A DNA stretch of 10,556 bases from Candidatus Peregrinibacteria bacterium. GTDB taxonomy: Bacteria > Patescibacteriota > Gracilibacteria > UBA1369. The translations under genes were made by a program, and so were the position numbers. Below the pieces are notes generated by a model, which saw nothing but the letters and a program-made list of their open reading frames with translations, did not search any database and was not told where the DNA came from. The stretch is from positions 1-10,556 of the forward strand of contig JADLFY010000071.1 of assembly GCA_020849575.1 (NCBI GenBank), written 5' to 3'. Positions 1-7,735 of this stretch are shown here, one piece after another. Numbering within the stretch: position 1 is the first letter of the stretch; each line of letters opens with the position of its first letter.

Positions 1-318
1 AACCAGTTTGACGGATTGAAGACCGGATTCTTCTTCAGCTTCACGCAGGGCAACTTCATTGGTCAGTGGATGACTGTCTGAGTGTCCGCCCAGCTGTAAC
101 CATTTGTTGAATTTGCGATGTTTATGAAGGAGAACTTTGGTGCGATCTTGGTTGACAATCCAGGCAGAAGCGGTGATATGGCCAGGCGTGTAATAAGAGC
201 GGTCAAAACATTGGGGATGATGTTCCAGCAAATCCAGAATCTTTACCAAAGATTCAGCTTCTTTGGGGCTGGTGGGCTGATAATTTTCCAATTTTTGCTT
301 GAGCCAGTTACGGTGCAT
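1..318 (-). CDS. NUDIX hydrolase, 3' end cut by window edge
   Basis: This is the N-terminal 106 codons of a NUDIX-family hydrolase; the reading frame is still open at base 1. Family members hydrolyse nucleoside diphosphates linked to another group, with divalent metal bound by the Nudix helix. The Nudix box lies at residues 78-100: GGHSD, then REAEEESGL at 92-100. Gly78 and the metal-binding REUxEExGU part are intact, but the first Glu of the consensus is Pro84. The stretch WLQLGGHSD is typical of a NUDIX subfamily with a GGHxDG-type box. The ATG at 316-318 lies 4 bases after the adenine deaminase stop, so the gene is very likely the last visible member of that operon. No Shine-Dalgarno is visible before it. 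The substrate cannot be told from sequence. Confidence 0.9.
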   Translation of the reverse strand, partial: MHRNWLKQKLENYQPTSPKEAESLVKILDLLEHHPQCFDRSYYTPGHITASAWIVNQDRTKVLLHKHRKFNKWLQLGGHSDSHPLTNEVALREAEEESGLQSVKLV

Positions 319-322
319 GGGA

Positions 323-1915
<1,593 letters not shown>

Positions 1916-1916
<1 letters not shown>

Positions 1917-2266
1917 TAGGACGACTTGATGGAAATGAGAATGTCGCGGACTGTATCAAAGTCGATGTCTTCAGGTTTGCGGAAACGAATGCAGGATTTG
2001 CCGATATCAGCTTTTTTGAGGCGGGGTTTGAAAGGATCGACCAGTTTCGGGTCGCAGCTGACATAAAGGGACATATAATTTTTCTGGGAATTCCAGGAAA
2101 AAGCTGCAACATTGTTGCGGGAATAGGTGGGCATACCGTATTGCATGGATTCCTGAAAACCATTGAGATTTTGAAGGCAGAGGTCGCGGATTTCCAGAAG
2201 GGTGTCGAGTCGGTCAGAGGGGACTTCTTTCAAGTACTCAGTAACGGTTTTGGCTTTGGATTGCAT
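1916..2266 (-). CDS. DUF1801 / YdhG-like small protein
   Basis: This 116-residue protein matches the DUF1801 family (frataxin-like alpha/beta fold, sometimes annotated as iron chaperone). The family pattern is visible: an N-terminal helix (TVTEYLKEVPSDRLDTLLEI), then ESMQYGMPTY at 39-48, FSWNSQKNYMSLYV with the central strands, KSCIRFRKPEDID at 90-102, and a final helix. Biochemical function is not established, and the iron-chaperone label rests on fold similarity. It is the first gene of the cluster running to the left edge and is fused to the methyltransferase gene by a TAATG overlap. A weak promoter candidate lies 36 bases upstream. Confidence 0.85.
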
Positions 2267-2301
2267 GGAAGCTATGAAGTGTTGCTTCTTTATTCATAAG
2301 C

Positions 2302-2331
2302 ATTCTATCCTTCTCAGGGGGAGATAGTCTA
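2302..2331 (-). promoter_or_regulatory. Weak candidate promoter of the DUF1801-NUDIX operon
   Basis: On the minus strand a TAGAAT box (2307-2302) lies 18 bases after a TAGACT hexamer (2331-2326), with about 35 bases to the DUF1801 start. The same TAGACT hexamer sits in the -35 position of the promoter at 4709-4737. The gap at 2267-2369 (103 bases) must hold a promoter or be read through from the PLP-enzyme gene. No clear intrinsic terminator is visible in it. Confidence 0.35.
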
Positions 2332-2369
2332 GGCAAAAACTTTTGATCTGGCGAAATTCTTTCAGTGCT

Positions 2370-3236
2370 CTAGGCTCCGACACCCAGACCGGAGTTGATG
2401 ATAACAACAGTTTTATCCGGATTTGGTTTAAGAATACTCAAGCCACAAAAGGCAATGGAAGCTGATGGTTCAGCCAGCATATGTTTGGTGACGATTTTGT
2501 GAGTGGGAGCAATCGGATCTTCGTTGATACGAATAATTCTCTTTTTGAATCCGGGTAAAATACTCCAGAGCTGAGCATAGGGTGAGAATTCAAAACCCAC
2601 CAATTTGTCGGCCAAGCTGGTTCTGGAATAAGGATTTACTCCATAAATATGGATGGGGTCGGCATAAAGAGCGCGTTGTCTGGCAATATCCGCTTCGTAT
2701 AAACCGTTAAAAGCTTCGCCTGAACCAATGGGACAAATTACGGTGTCGGGAGGGTTTTCGGGTCCAAGGTCTTCAATGATTTCGTCCAGCAGAGTACTGT
2801 AGGCCGCATGATAATGATTAGTTACTATCATCGGTAAATCTTTGCTGTCCCGACGGGTCAGATGTACTACCTGATGTGCAGAAAGTGGCTGGCTCAGATC
2901 AGTGCGAATAGTGCGGGCTCCCAGACGTTCGATTTCTCTGACTATGTTGGGGGAAATATTGAGTGGCAGAATGGCGGAGACCTGAATTCTGGTTTGTTTG
3001 GCAATTTCACCATCATAACGGACAGCATGGGCAAGTGAATAGGCTGAGTTGCCCATAGAGATTAGGGCCAGATGATGGCAACCTTTGGCTTTGGCAGATT
3101 TGACAATTAATTCTGAACGACGGTCTTTCCAGGTGCCGGTAGGGTTGGCACTTTCATCTTTGATGTAAAGTTTGGGAAGTCCGTATAATTTGCGTAAAGA
3201 AGGAATTGCTCTAAGTGGGGTTTTGCCTACTTGCAT
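2370..3236 (-). CDS. Threonine synthase-like PLP-dependent enzyme, fold type II
   Basis: This 288-residue protein belongs to the tryptophan synthase beta superfamily. It begins at the substrate/PLP core with GKTPL (4-8). NPTGTWKDRR (31-40) contains the Schiff-base lysine Lys37, the threonine synthase signature being NPTGSFKDR. SMGNSA (60-65) is the substrate-binding loop, PIGSGEAFNG (169-178) the phosphate-binding glycine loop, and EPSASIAF (256-263) and the terminal NSGLGVG complete the set. It lacks the extra N-terminal region of longer threonine synthases, and at 288 residues it is short but has all the motifs. The reaction could be threonine synthase, a threonine/serine dehydratase or a diaminopropionate lyase-type reaction; I cannot choose. 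No other threonine-pathway gene is nearby. A strong promoter lies 21 bases upstream, and no Shine-Dalgarno is present. Confidence 0.85.
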   Translation of the reverse strand: MQVGKTPLRAIPSLRKLYGLPKLYIKDESANPTGTWKDRRSELIVKSAKAKGCHHLALISMGNSAYSLAHAVRYDGEIAKQTRIQVSAILPLNISPNIVREIERLGARTIRTDLSQPLSAHQVVHLTRRDSKDLPMIVTNHYHAAYSTLLDEIIEDLGPENPPDTVICPIGSGEAFNGLYEADIARQRALYADPIHIYGVNPYSRTSLADKLVGFEFSPYAQLWSILPGFKKRIIRINEDPIAPTHKIVTKHMLAEPSASIAFCGLSILKPNPDKTVVIINSGLGVGA

Positions 3237-3256
3237 AAATATAAAAATGAGGGGTG

Positions 3257-3285
3257 ATTATACCCTTGAGAAAGCTGTAAAGCAA
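3257..3285 (-). promoter_or_regulatory. Sigma70-type promoter of the PLP-enzyme gene
   Basis: A perfect TATAAT (3262-3257) lies 17 bases downstream of TTGCTT (3285-3280) on the minus strand. Transcription starting about 7 bases past the -10 box would leave a leader of only about 13 bases before the ATG at 3236, with no room for, or trace of, a Shine-Dalgarno site. Confidence 0.6.
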
Positions 3286-3344
3286 GTAGCATAGAGCGAT
3301 GGCCGGATTTTGATCTGAAGTTTTGAATTTATCTGAAGCGTGGT

Positions 3345-4109
3345 TTAGGCGCCACTGGTTTCGATGTAAATATCAACTTCCTGATATTGATTGGAAATTT
3401 CCAGGGAGATTTGATCAATTAGTCCCGGGCAGGTTTTGGCCAGAGTGTTGAAATTGCCTAATAAATGCCGGCGTAAGAGATTAATTATTTCTGGAGTGCT
3501 GCTGCCTTCTGCTGTGAGAGGAGAATGGTTGGTGATGGTCCATTCTTTACGAAGGTCAAAAAGGGGAGCGTCGTCAGCACTTTGATCACGGGTATAGAAT
3601 CTTTTATTAGCTTTATCGCAGAAGATTTTAAGAGCGGCTTCCAGTCCTTTCAATTCTTCCGGATCGATGCTGAGAGAAGAGATTTTGATGGTGGTGTGAT
3701 GCCAGCATAAATCGCAATAAAATTTATCGTGGTTCACCAGTTTTTCCCAACCGTCCAAAGAGAATTTTAAATGCTGGCGCCAGTTGCGGAAGAAAAATAG
3801 ATAATGCAGGTAAATTAAAAGGTGAAATGTGGCAATCAGACCCAGAACAATTAATATACTTTGAATTAAAAATGCCCAGGTCCAGGAACCGTACAAAGTC
3901 CAGTAAATTGGTATAGCAAAAAGGCCAGCCATAATCAGAATAGCGGGTAGATTTCCACTGGAAACAATTAGCCGGCGATAGACATAATAACGCTCAGGGT
4001 CAAGGCCGCGAAGAAATTTGCTGGTACCTTTACGATTGGCCAAATGAGTTTTGGGCTGTTTGGGTTTGGCCTTGCGAATTAATTTATGCAAAAAAGATTT
4101 ATTGGCCAT
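3345..4109 (-). CDS. Unknown two-helix membrane protein with CxxCxHH cluster
   Basis: I do not recognise this 254-residue protein. It has a very basic N-terminus (Lys/Arg-rich over residues 4-34) and two hydrophobic spans, about 53-73 and 76-107. A long soluble C-terminal part follows. By the positive-inside rule the N-terminus and the C-terminal domain are probably cytoplasmic. Right after the second span is FYCDLCWHH (130-138), with Cys132, Cys135, His137 and His138 close enough to bind a metal, but this is only a guess. The C-terminal half is predicted helix and strand with no family motif I can name. The gene overlaps the upstream membrane-protein gene by 11 bases, so the two are co-translated and may act together. 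No Shine-Dalgarno is seen. Confidence 0.75.
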   Translation of the reverse strand: MANKSFLHKLIRKAKPKQPKTHLANRKGTSKFLRGLDPERYYVYRRLIVSSGNLPAILIMAGLFAIPIYWTLYGSWTWAFLIQSILIVLGLIATFHLLIYLHYLFFFRNWRQHLKFSLDGWEKLVNHDKFYCDLCWHHTTIKISSLSIDPEELKGLEAALKIFCDKANKRFYTRDQSADDAPLFDLRKEWTITNHSPLTAEGSSTPEIINLLRRHLLGNFNTLAKTCPGLIDQISLEISNQYQEVDIYIETSGA

Positions 4110-4683
4110 GATGGGATTGCCCGGAGTTAGGATTTTGAGGACGAAGCTTTCTGCTGATCATTAATTTACCCAAAAAATAAAGCAGATAACCCATTAATAC
4201 ATATTCGACAAAACGTATGACAATTAAGGGCCACATGTCGATTTGCTTGGCTATATTGCCATTGGAATCGAAACACTGATAATTCTGAGTAATGGTCGTC
4301 TCGCCAGGCAAATAGTGATTTACATCTACATCACGATAAATAGCTGTACCAGGCGGGCAGAAAAACATTTCTACAGGTTTGTTGAAAATAAAGTTGCCAG
4401 GCTGATCAATGGCCATTCCCATTAAAGCATAAAAACCGATAGCCAAGCCAAGAAATAATTGATTGTCACTGCTTTTTCCGTTCTGTCCGTTGTCAGTGGC
4501 CAGTCCGCGAAAAACAAAAAATCCGGCAATAATCATAATGATTGAAGCCACACCTTCGATGGTGGCAATAGCCTGAAAACCAAGAATAATTCCTCCAATT
4601 ATGACAACAATGCCCAGTGGAATCAATAATACCCAAACAATAGAAGGAATGGTGAAGCGTGCCGGACCATTGGCAGGATTCAT
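4099..4683 (-). CDS. Unknown four-helix membrane protein
   Basis: This 194-residue integral membrane protein has four hydrophobic spans, at about 12-36, 39-60, 75-93 and 150-171. Between spans 3 and 4 is a loop of about 55 residues with two cysteines, Cys109 and Cys137. They could form a disulfide if the loop faces outside. The tail after span 4 is basic and polar (SRKLRPQNPNSG), consistent with a cytoplasmic C-terminus. Four spans with both ends inside place the cysteine loop inside by simple parity or outside if a span is mispredicted, so topology is uncertain. No family is recognised. It is the first gene of a two-gene unit, overlaps the next gene by 11 bases, and has its own promoter at 4709-4737. 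Confidence 0.75.
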   Translation of the reverse strand: MNPANGPARFTIPSIVWVLLIPLGIVVIIGGIILGFQAIATIEGVASIIMIIAGFFVFRGLATDNGQNGKSSDNQLFLGLAIGFYALMGMAIDQPGNFIFNKPVEMFFCPPGTAIYRDVDVNHYLPGETTITQNYQCFDSNGNIAKQIDMWPLIVIRFVEYVLMGYLLYFLGKLMISRKLRPQNPNSGQSHHGQ

Positions 4684-4708
4684 GATGAACTGGTTAATAG
4701 ACTGTCGA

Positions 4709-4737
4709 ATTATAAATTATCTTTCTTTACTAGTCTA
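4709..4737 (-). promoter_or_regulatory. Promoter of the membrane-protein pair, inside an inverted repeat
   Basis: TATAAT (4714-4709) lies 17 bases after TAGACT (4737-4732) on the minus strand. The predicted start, near 4702, gives a leader of about 18 bases. A perfect 8-base inverted repeat frames the promoter: AATAGACT at 4696-4703 and AGTCTATT at 4732-4739. One arm covers the -35 hexamer and the other the predicted start site, as an operator might. A repressor is not identified. Confidence 0.55.
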
Positions 4738-4740
4738 TTG

Positions 4741-4810
4741 AGTGGGTGAAGGCGAGTGGAGCGGGTGGGAGGAGTGGCGGAATGAGGGCGAAGGTGTGGA
4801 AACGATTTTT
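4741..4810 (-). terminator. C-rich, G-poor tract: candidate Rho-dependent termination site
   Basis: In the 60 bases at 4741-4800, the plus strand has 35 G and 4 C. The transcript of the acetyltransferase gene therefore carries 35 C and 4 G here, starting about 10 bases after its stop codon. A long, unstructured C-over-G bubble rich in pyrimidine-C steps is what Rho utilisation sites look like. No intrinsic hairpin with a U-tract is visible in this gap. The tract ends where the next promoter begins. The plus strand could alternatively fold as a weak G-quadruplex, having several GG and GGG runs. Confidence 0.4.
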
Positions 4811-5260
4811 TTAAAGTTTTTTGTCCATCCAGATATATTGATGGCCTTTTTGAAAACCCTGTTTTTCCATAAAAGGAATAATGCCACTTTCCAGGTTGGC
4901 CCAGCAGTAAATATGAGTCATACCTCGTTCTTTTAGTAATTTTTCGGCTTCAGAGTAAAGTTCTTTGGCCAGGCCATGACCACGGAACTCGGTTTTTACT
5001 ACCAGATAAACAATACAGGCATATTTGTGGGCATAGGCTACGTCCTGATCGCGTGTATTGGCCATCAGAAAACCGGCGATTTGACCATCTACTTCGTCAA
5101 TCAGAAAAAAGTTTTCAGTGCGGTCAAGAGAACCCAGGAATTCGTCTCTGTCCATAAAGGGTTCATTGGCACTAACCTGAATTTCTGGAGTTTGCAAACC
5201 CAGTTCATAGAGAGCGGGGAGGTCATTTTTGGTGGCGAGGCGGATGGGCATGGGGATCAT
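4811..5260 (-). CDS. GNAT-family N-acetyltransferase
   Basis: This 149-residue protein is a complete GNAT-domain acetyltransferase. The N-terminal strand and helix IRLATKNDLPALYELG (6-21) are typical. Motif A, which binds the acetyl-CoA pyrophosphate, is VVKTEFRGHGLAKELY (87-102) with Arg93, Gly94, Gly96 and Ala98 in the R/QxxGxG/A pattern. Motif B, ANLESGIIPFMEKQGFQ (121-137), ends with the common GF. The substrate is unknown; small amines, amino acids or protein N-termini are all possible. A second in-frame ATG at residue 4 (5249-5251) is a possible start. The gene is a single transcription unit divergent from the cupin gene, and its mRNA runs into the C-rich tract at 4741-4800. Confidence 0.88.
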   Translation of the reverse strand: MIPMPIRLATKNDLPALYELGLQTPEIQVSANEPFMDRDEFLGSLDRTENFFLIDEVDGQIAGFLMANTRDQDVAYAHKYACIVYLVVKTEFRGHGLAKELYSEAEKLLKERGMTHIYCWANLESGIIPFMEKQGFQKGHQYIWMDKKL

Positions 5261-5280
5261 GAAGGGATTTTGTTATTTGT

Positions 5281-5317
5281 AGATTAAGCGGGGCTGAAAA
5301 ATTTGTAAACTTAATCT
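5281..5317 (-). promoter_or_regulatory. Weak GNAT promoter with 8-base inverted repeat
   Basis: AGATTAAG at 5281-5288 and CTTAATCT at 5310-5317 form a perfect 8-base inverted repeat with a 21-base spacer, upstream of the acetyltransferase gene. On the minus strand TTTACA (5309-5304) could be the -35 box. TAATCT, inside the downstream arm (5286-5281), could be a poor -10 box at 17-base spacing. The repeat could be an operator shared with the divergent cupin promoter, or chance. Confidence 0.3.
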
Positions 5318-5344
5318 GAAGATGCTTTTTGTTTTTGGGTTTAG

Positions 5345-5350
5345 TATAAT
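5345..5350 (+). promoter_or_regulatory. -10 box of the cupin gene
   Basis: A perfect TATAAT lies 25 bases before the ATG at 5376, giving a predicted leader of about 19 bases. The -35 region, near 5322-5327 (ATGCTT), is weak but resembles the TTGCTT of the promoter at 3257-3285. The box lies inside the longest open frame, which rules out starting translation at 5322 or 5349 from this promoter. Confidence 0.5.
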
Positions 5351-5375
5351 GAGCAATACATTAACAAAAATTATT

Positions 5376-5771
5376 ATGGCATTTCATACAAATATAATTG
5401 AGGTAACCAGGGAAAATGAAAATTTTAGAAAGGTGGTGTTTACGGGGAAGAAAAGTCAGTTGGTGGTAATGTCTTTGCTGCCAGGAGTAGAAATAGGTGC
5501 AGAGACCCATGAAGGCACGGAACAGACGCTGATTTTTCTCAGTGGTAAAGGTAAAGCTGTGATTGATGGAGTGGAATCCGAAGTGAAAGCAGGGGATGTG
5601 TATGTAATCACTCCCGGGGAAAAGCACAACTTTATCAATAATGGGGAGGAACCTTTAAAAATTTATACTGTTTATGCTCCGGCCAATCATCTGGATGGAC
5701 GTGTTCATGCGACTAAAGAAGCTGCTGATGCCGATCAGGAAGATGAGGATTTTGGGCATAGAGCAAAATAA
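5376..5771 (+). CDS. Cupin-domain protein
   Basis: This 131-residue single-domain cupin has its beta-barrel core at residues 24-100. Motif 1 is ETHEGTEQTLIFLSGKG (43-59), where His45, Glu49 and Gln50 occupy metal-ligand positions. Motif 2 is GDVYVITPGEKHNFIN (73-88), with His84 as a further ligand. The line LKIYTVYAPANHLDGRVHATKEAAD recurs in a widespread family of small cupins of unknown substrate. The tail is acidic (DADQEDEDFG). I chose the start at 5376 because homologues begin near NIIEVTRENENFR and because the promoter box sits upstream of it. The open frame extends 18 codons further upstream. It is transcribed alone on the plus strand and converges with the serpin operon. Confidence 0.88.
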   Translation: MAFHTNIIEVTRENENFRKVVFTGKKSQLVVMSLLPGVEIGAETHEGTEQTLIFLSGKGKAVIDGVESEVKAGDVYVITPGEKHNFINNGEEPLKIYTVYAPANHLDGRVHATKEAADADQEDEDFGHRAK

Positions 5772-5793
5772 TTGAGCGGATTAACAAAAGCAG

Positions 5794-5811
5794 ATTTAGC
5801 GGAGGCTAAAT
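5794..5811. terminator. Small hairpin between convergent genes
   Basis: ATTTAGC at 5794-5800 pairs perfectly with GCTAAAT at 5805-5811 around a GGAG loop. It spans the serpin stop codon and lies 23 bases after the cupin stop. On the minus strand it is followed by a poor T-rich stretch; on the plus strand by none. The stem is AT-rich, so it is a weak terminator candidate for the two converging transcripts. Confidence 0.35.
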
Positions 5812-7149
5812 AGAGGGATTGGTGACTCTGCCCATGAAGAGGATGTTGCCATTTTCCTTTTGCTGAATAATGAAAATGAAAGGATGGTCGGCACGGAAAG
5901 TTGGAATAACTGGAGCATTGCTAATGGCTGAGCCGGCTCTTTGGATGATGGCAGTGGCAGCGGCGGCTTCGGTGCCTTCTTCATTCACTTCGACAAAAGC
6001 TTTATGAATGACAGCGCTGATATTCAAGTCTTTGAAGCCGGTCATGCCGGAGAAATCGGCGTCGGAACTAAAGGCATCAACCATACCCATGGCCATTAAA
6101 TCCTCGGCCAGCATATAAGTAGTTTCCAATTTGAATTTGGGTAAATAGAGAAGCACCCGTTTGTTTTGCAGAGCGTTTTTCCAGTTATTGAGCTGATCGA
6201 GAGTAAGATTTTTTTCCAGTGCCTGGAGATTATTGGTTTCGTCAGTATTTTTGGGGAGTAGGATAAGCATGGAGAGATCGTCGCCAGAATAAGGCAACTC
6301 GATAATTTGCATATCGTCGCTTTCGGCATAGTTGAAGGTGGCTTCTTCGTTGGTGGCACGCATCATTTTGGCCATGACAAAATCGGTGGGGCTGGTGACA
6401 AATTGTTCATCTCTGGTTAATTCCGGATCAAATTGTTTAACCCAATCGCCTTTGAAATAAACGGCATTGGTAATGACCAAGCGGGTGAGTTTGTCAATTG
6501 AGCCTTCAGGAATTAAATCTTTAATTTTGTCTTTGGTCTGCTGGGCAACCCAGTCATTGATGGTTTGACGGGAAGTTTCAGTGGCATTAACGAAATCGAG
6601 ATTGGTGGTTTTGCCCTGATAATATTTCTCGGTGTTATCGAGATATTCCTGAGTGAATGGATAGGTTTTTTCGGCCCATAAAGCATTGGCAGTGCTGAGC
6701 TGATACTTTTGATTGGGCTGATTGATCTGGCTATTTAAAGTTAGTGAGCCCTCTTGAAGAGTGGAACGGTCGGAGGGGAAATGGAGAGTCTGCTGAATTT
6801 GATCCGCGGTGCTGGAGCGGGCGCCTTCATAGCTCATGGCGAAAGCGGTAGAAATGCTGTAAGGAGAAAAGAAAATATTTGCGGCGGTGCTTTCGTAGCG
6901 CTTATAAAGGTCGAGAGCAAATTGATTGTTACCCTGAATTACCTGTTGGGCGGCCTGAGTGGTGGGTTGGGGTTTAGTGGTAGGATTTTCCATGGAATTA
7001 TTGGGATTGGATGAAGGATTTGTGGATGGATTTTCTGGAGTTAATGGTGTTTCTGCCGGTCCGGAACCGACGAAATTGCAGGCGGTGAGAAATATTGTGC
7101 AGGCTGAAAGAATCAGAGCGTTGGATAAAAAGAGAGTGAATTTTTTCAT
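5806..7149 (-). CDS. Serpin (serine protease inhibitor), predicted lipoprotein
   Basis: This 447-residue protein has a lipoprotein signal (MKKFTLFLSNALILSA...) with lipobox LTAC and lipidated Cys24. A 45-residue linker rich in Pro, Asn, Thr and Ser (25-69) follows, then a full serpin domain (about 70-447). Serpin hallmarks are NIFFSPYSISTAFAM (91-105), ITNAVYFKGDW (226-236), FVEVNEEGTEAAAATA (385-400; the reactive-loop hinge), and HPFIFII with LFMGRVTNP near the end (PROSITE-like signature). The hinge is Ala-rich with Thr393 at P14, as in inhibitory serpins. Counting from the hinge puts P1-P1' at Gly406-Ser407; counting back from the final strand puts it near Ala412-Pro413, so the loop seems about 6 residues longer than in alpha1-antitrypsin. 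Arg404 is the only basic loop residue. It is likely held on the outer face of the membrane to block exogenous proteases. It starts 5 bases after the Maf stop. Confidence 0.95.
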   Translation of the reverse strand: MKKFTLFLSNALILSACTIFLTACNFVGSGPAETPLTPENPSTNPSSNPNNSMENPTTKPQPTTQAAQQVIQGNNQFALDLYKRYESTAANIFFSPYSISTAFAMSYEGARSSTADQIQQTLHFPSDRSTLQEGSLTLNSQINQPNQKYQLSTANALWAEKTYPFTQEYLDNTEKYYQGKTTNLDFVNATETSRQTINDWVAQQTKDKIKDLIPEGSIDKLTRLVITNAVYFKGDWVKQFDPELTRDEQFVTSPTDFVMAKMMRATNEEATFNYAESDDMQIIELPYSGDDLSMLILLPKNTDETNNLQALEKNLTLDQLNNWKNALQNKRVLLYLPKFKLETTYMLAEDLMAMGMVDAFSSDADFSGMTGFKDLNISAVIHKAFVEVNEEGTEAAAATAIIQRAGSAISNAPVIPTFRADHPFIFIIQQKENGNILFMGRVTNPSI

Positions 7150-7154
7150 GGGTG

Positions 7155-7721
7155 TTAAACTTTAATACTATTTATTCTGAGGAATTCGATTAATTTGTTT
7201 ACGGCTAAACCGGCTTTGAAATTGTAATTGCCTTCGATGTGTTCGGCAAAGCGGAGGAGGCCGTCTGCTTCGAAGGCGCCGGCGCATTTGAGGGCGGGGA
7301 AGCGGGCGATGTAGTCAGCGATTTCGAAATCAGTGAGTTCGCGGAATTTGACCTGACAGCTGTCTGCTGAGGAATGGAGCTGGTCAGTCTCGCTATTGTA
7401 AACGGCTAAACCGCTGATGATCTGAAAAGACTGGTTGGAAAAGTTTTTGAGCATGTTTTGGGCATCCGCTTCGTCCCGGGGTTTTTCAATAATTTTTCCC
7501 TGATGTACAACGAAAAGATCAGCGGCGATGATAATGGCGTTCTTTTCTGTTTCACCAATTTTCCGGGCTTTGGCCTGCGAAAGCAGAAGAGCCAATTGTG
7601 AAGGGTCTGTATGACGGATGGCGGATTCGTCAATATTGCTGGGCAAAGTTTCATAAGCGAGTCCTAATACTTCCAGGGCATGTTTGCGGAAAGGTGATTG
7701 AGAGGCGAGAATGATACGCAT
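7155..7721 (-). CDS. Maf-family nucleotide pyrophosphatase
   Basis: This 188-residue Maf/HAM1-fold protein probably hydrolyses non-canonical or pyrimidine nucleoside triphosphates to the monophosphate. Family landmarks are ILASQSPFRKHAL (4-16), SNIDE (28-32), AKARKI (50-55), AADLFVV (66-72) with the metal-binding Asp68, IIEKPRDEADA (77-87) with Lys80, and AGAFEADGL (147-155). It departs from the commonest Maf pattern: SPRR is SPFR, GADT is AADL, and the C-terminal AGAYGIQG region is AGAFEADG. It may be a distinct subgroup, so substrate should not be copied from YhdE or YceF. It lies 14 bases after the VOC gene and 5 before the serpin gene in the same operon. Confidence 0.88.
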   Translation of the reverse strand: MRIILASQSPFRKHALEVLGLAYETLPSNIDESAIRHTDPSQLALLLSQAKARKIGETEKNAIIIAADLFVVHQGKIIEKPRDEADAQNMLKNFSNQSFQIISGLAVYNSETDQLHSSADSCQVKFRELTDFEIADYIARFPALKCAGAFEADGLLRFAEHIEGNYNFKAGLAVNKLIEFLRINSIKV

Positions 7722-7735
7722 AAAAGAAAGCAGTT

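Noticed and set aside
4742-4936. Plus-strand open frame of 64 codons over the G-rich tract
   Set aside because: Its composition follows from the G-rich tract and the reverse of the acetyltransferase gene; no promoter, no family pattern.
5322-5375. Upstream 18-codon extension of the cupin gene
   Set aside because: A perfect TATAAT lies within it and family members start near 5376.
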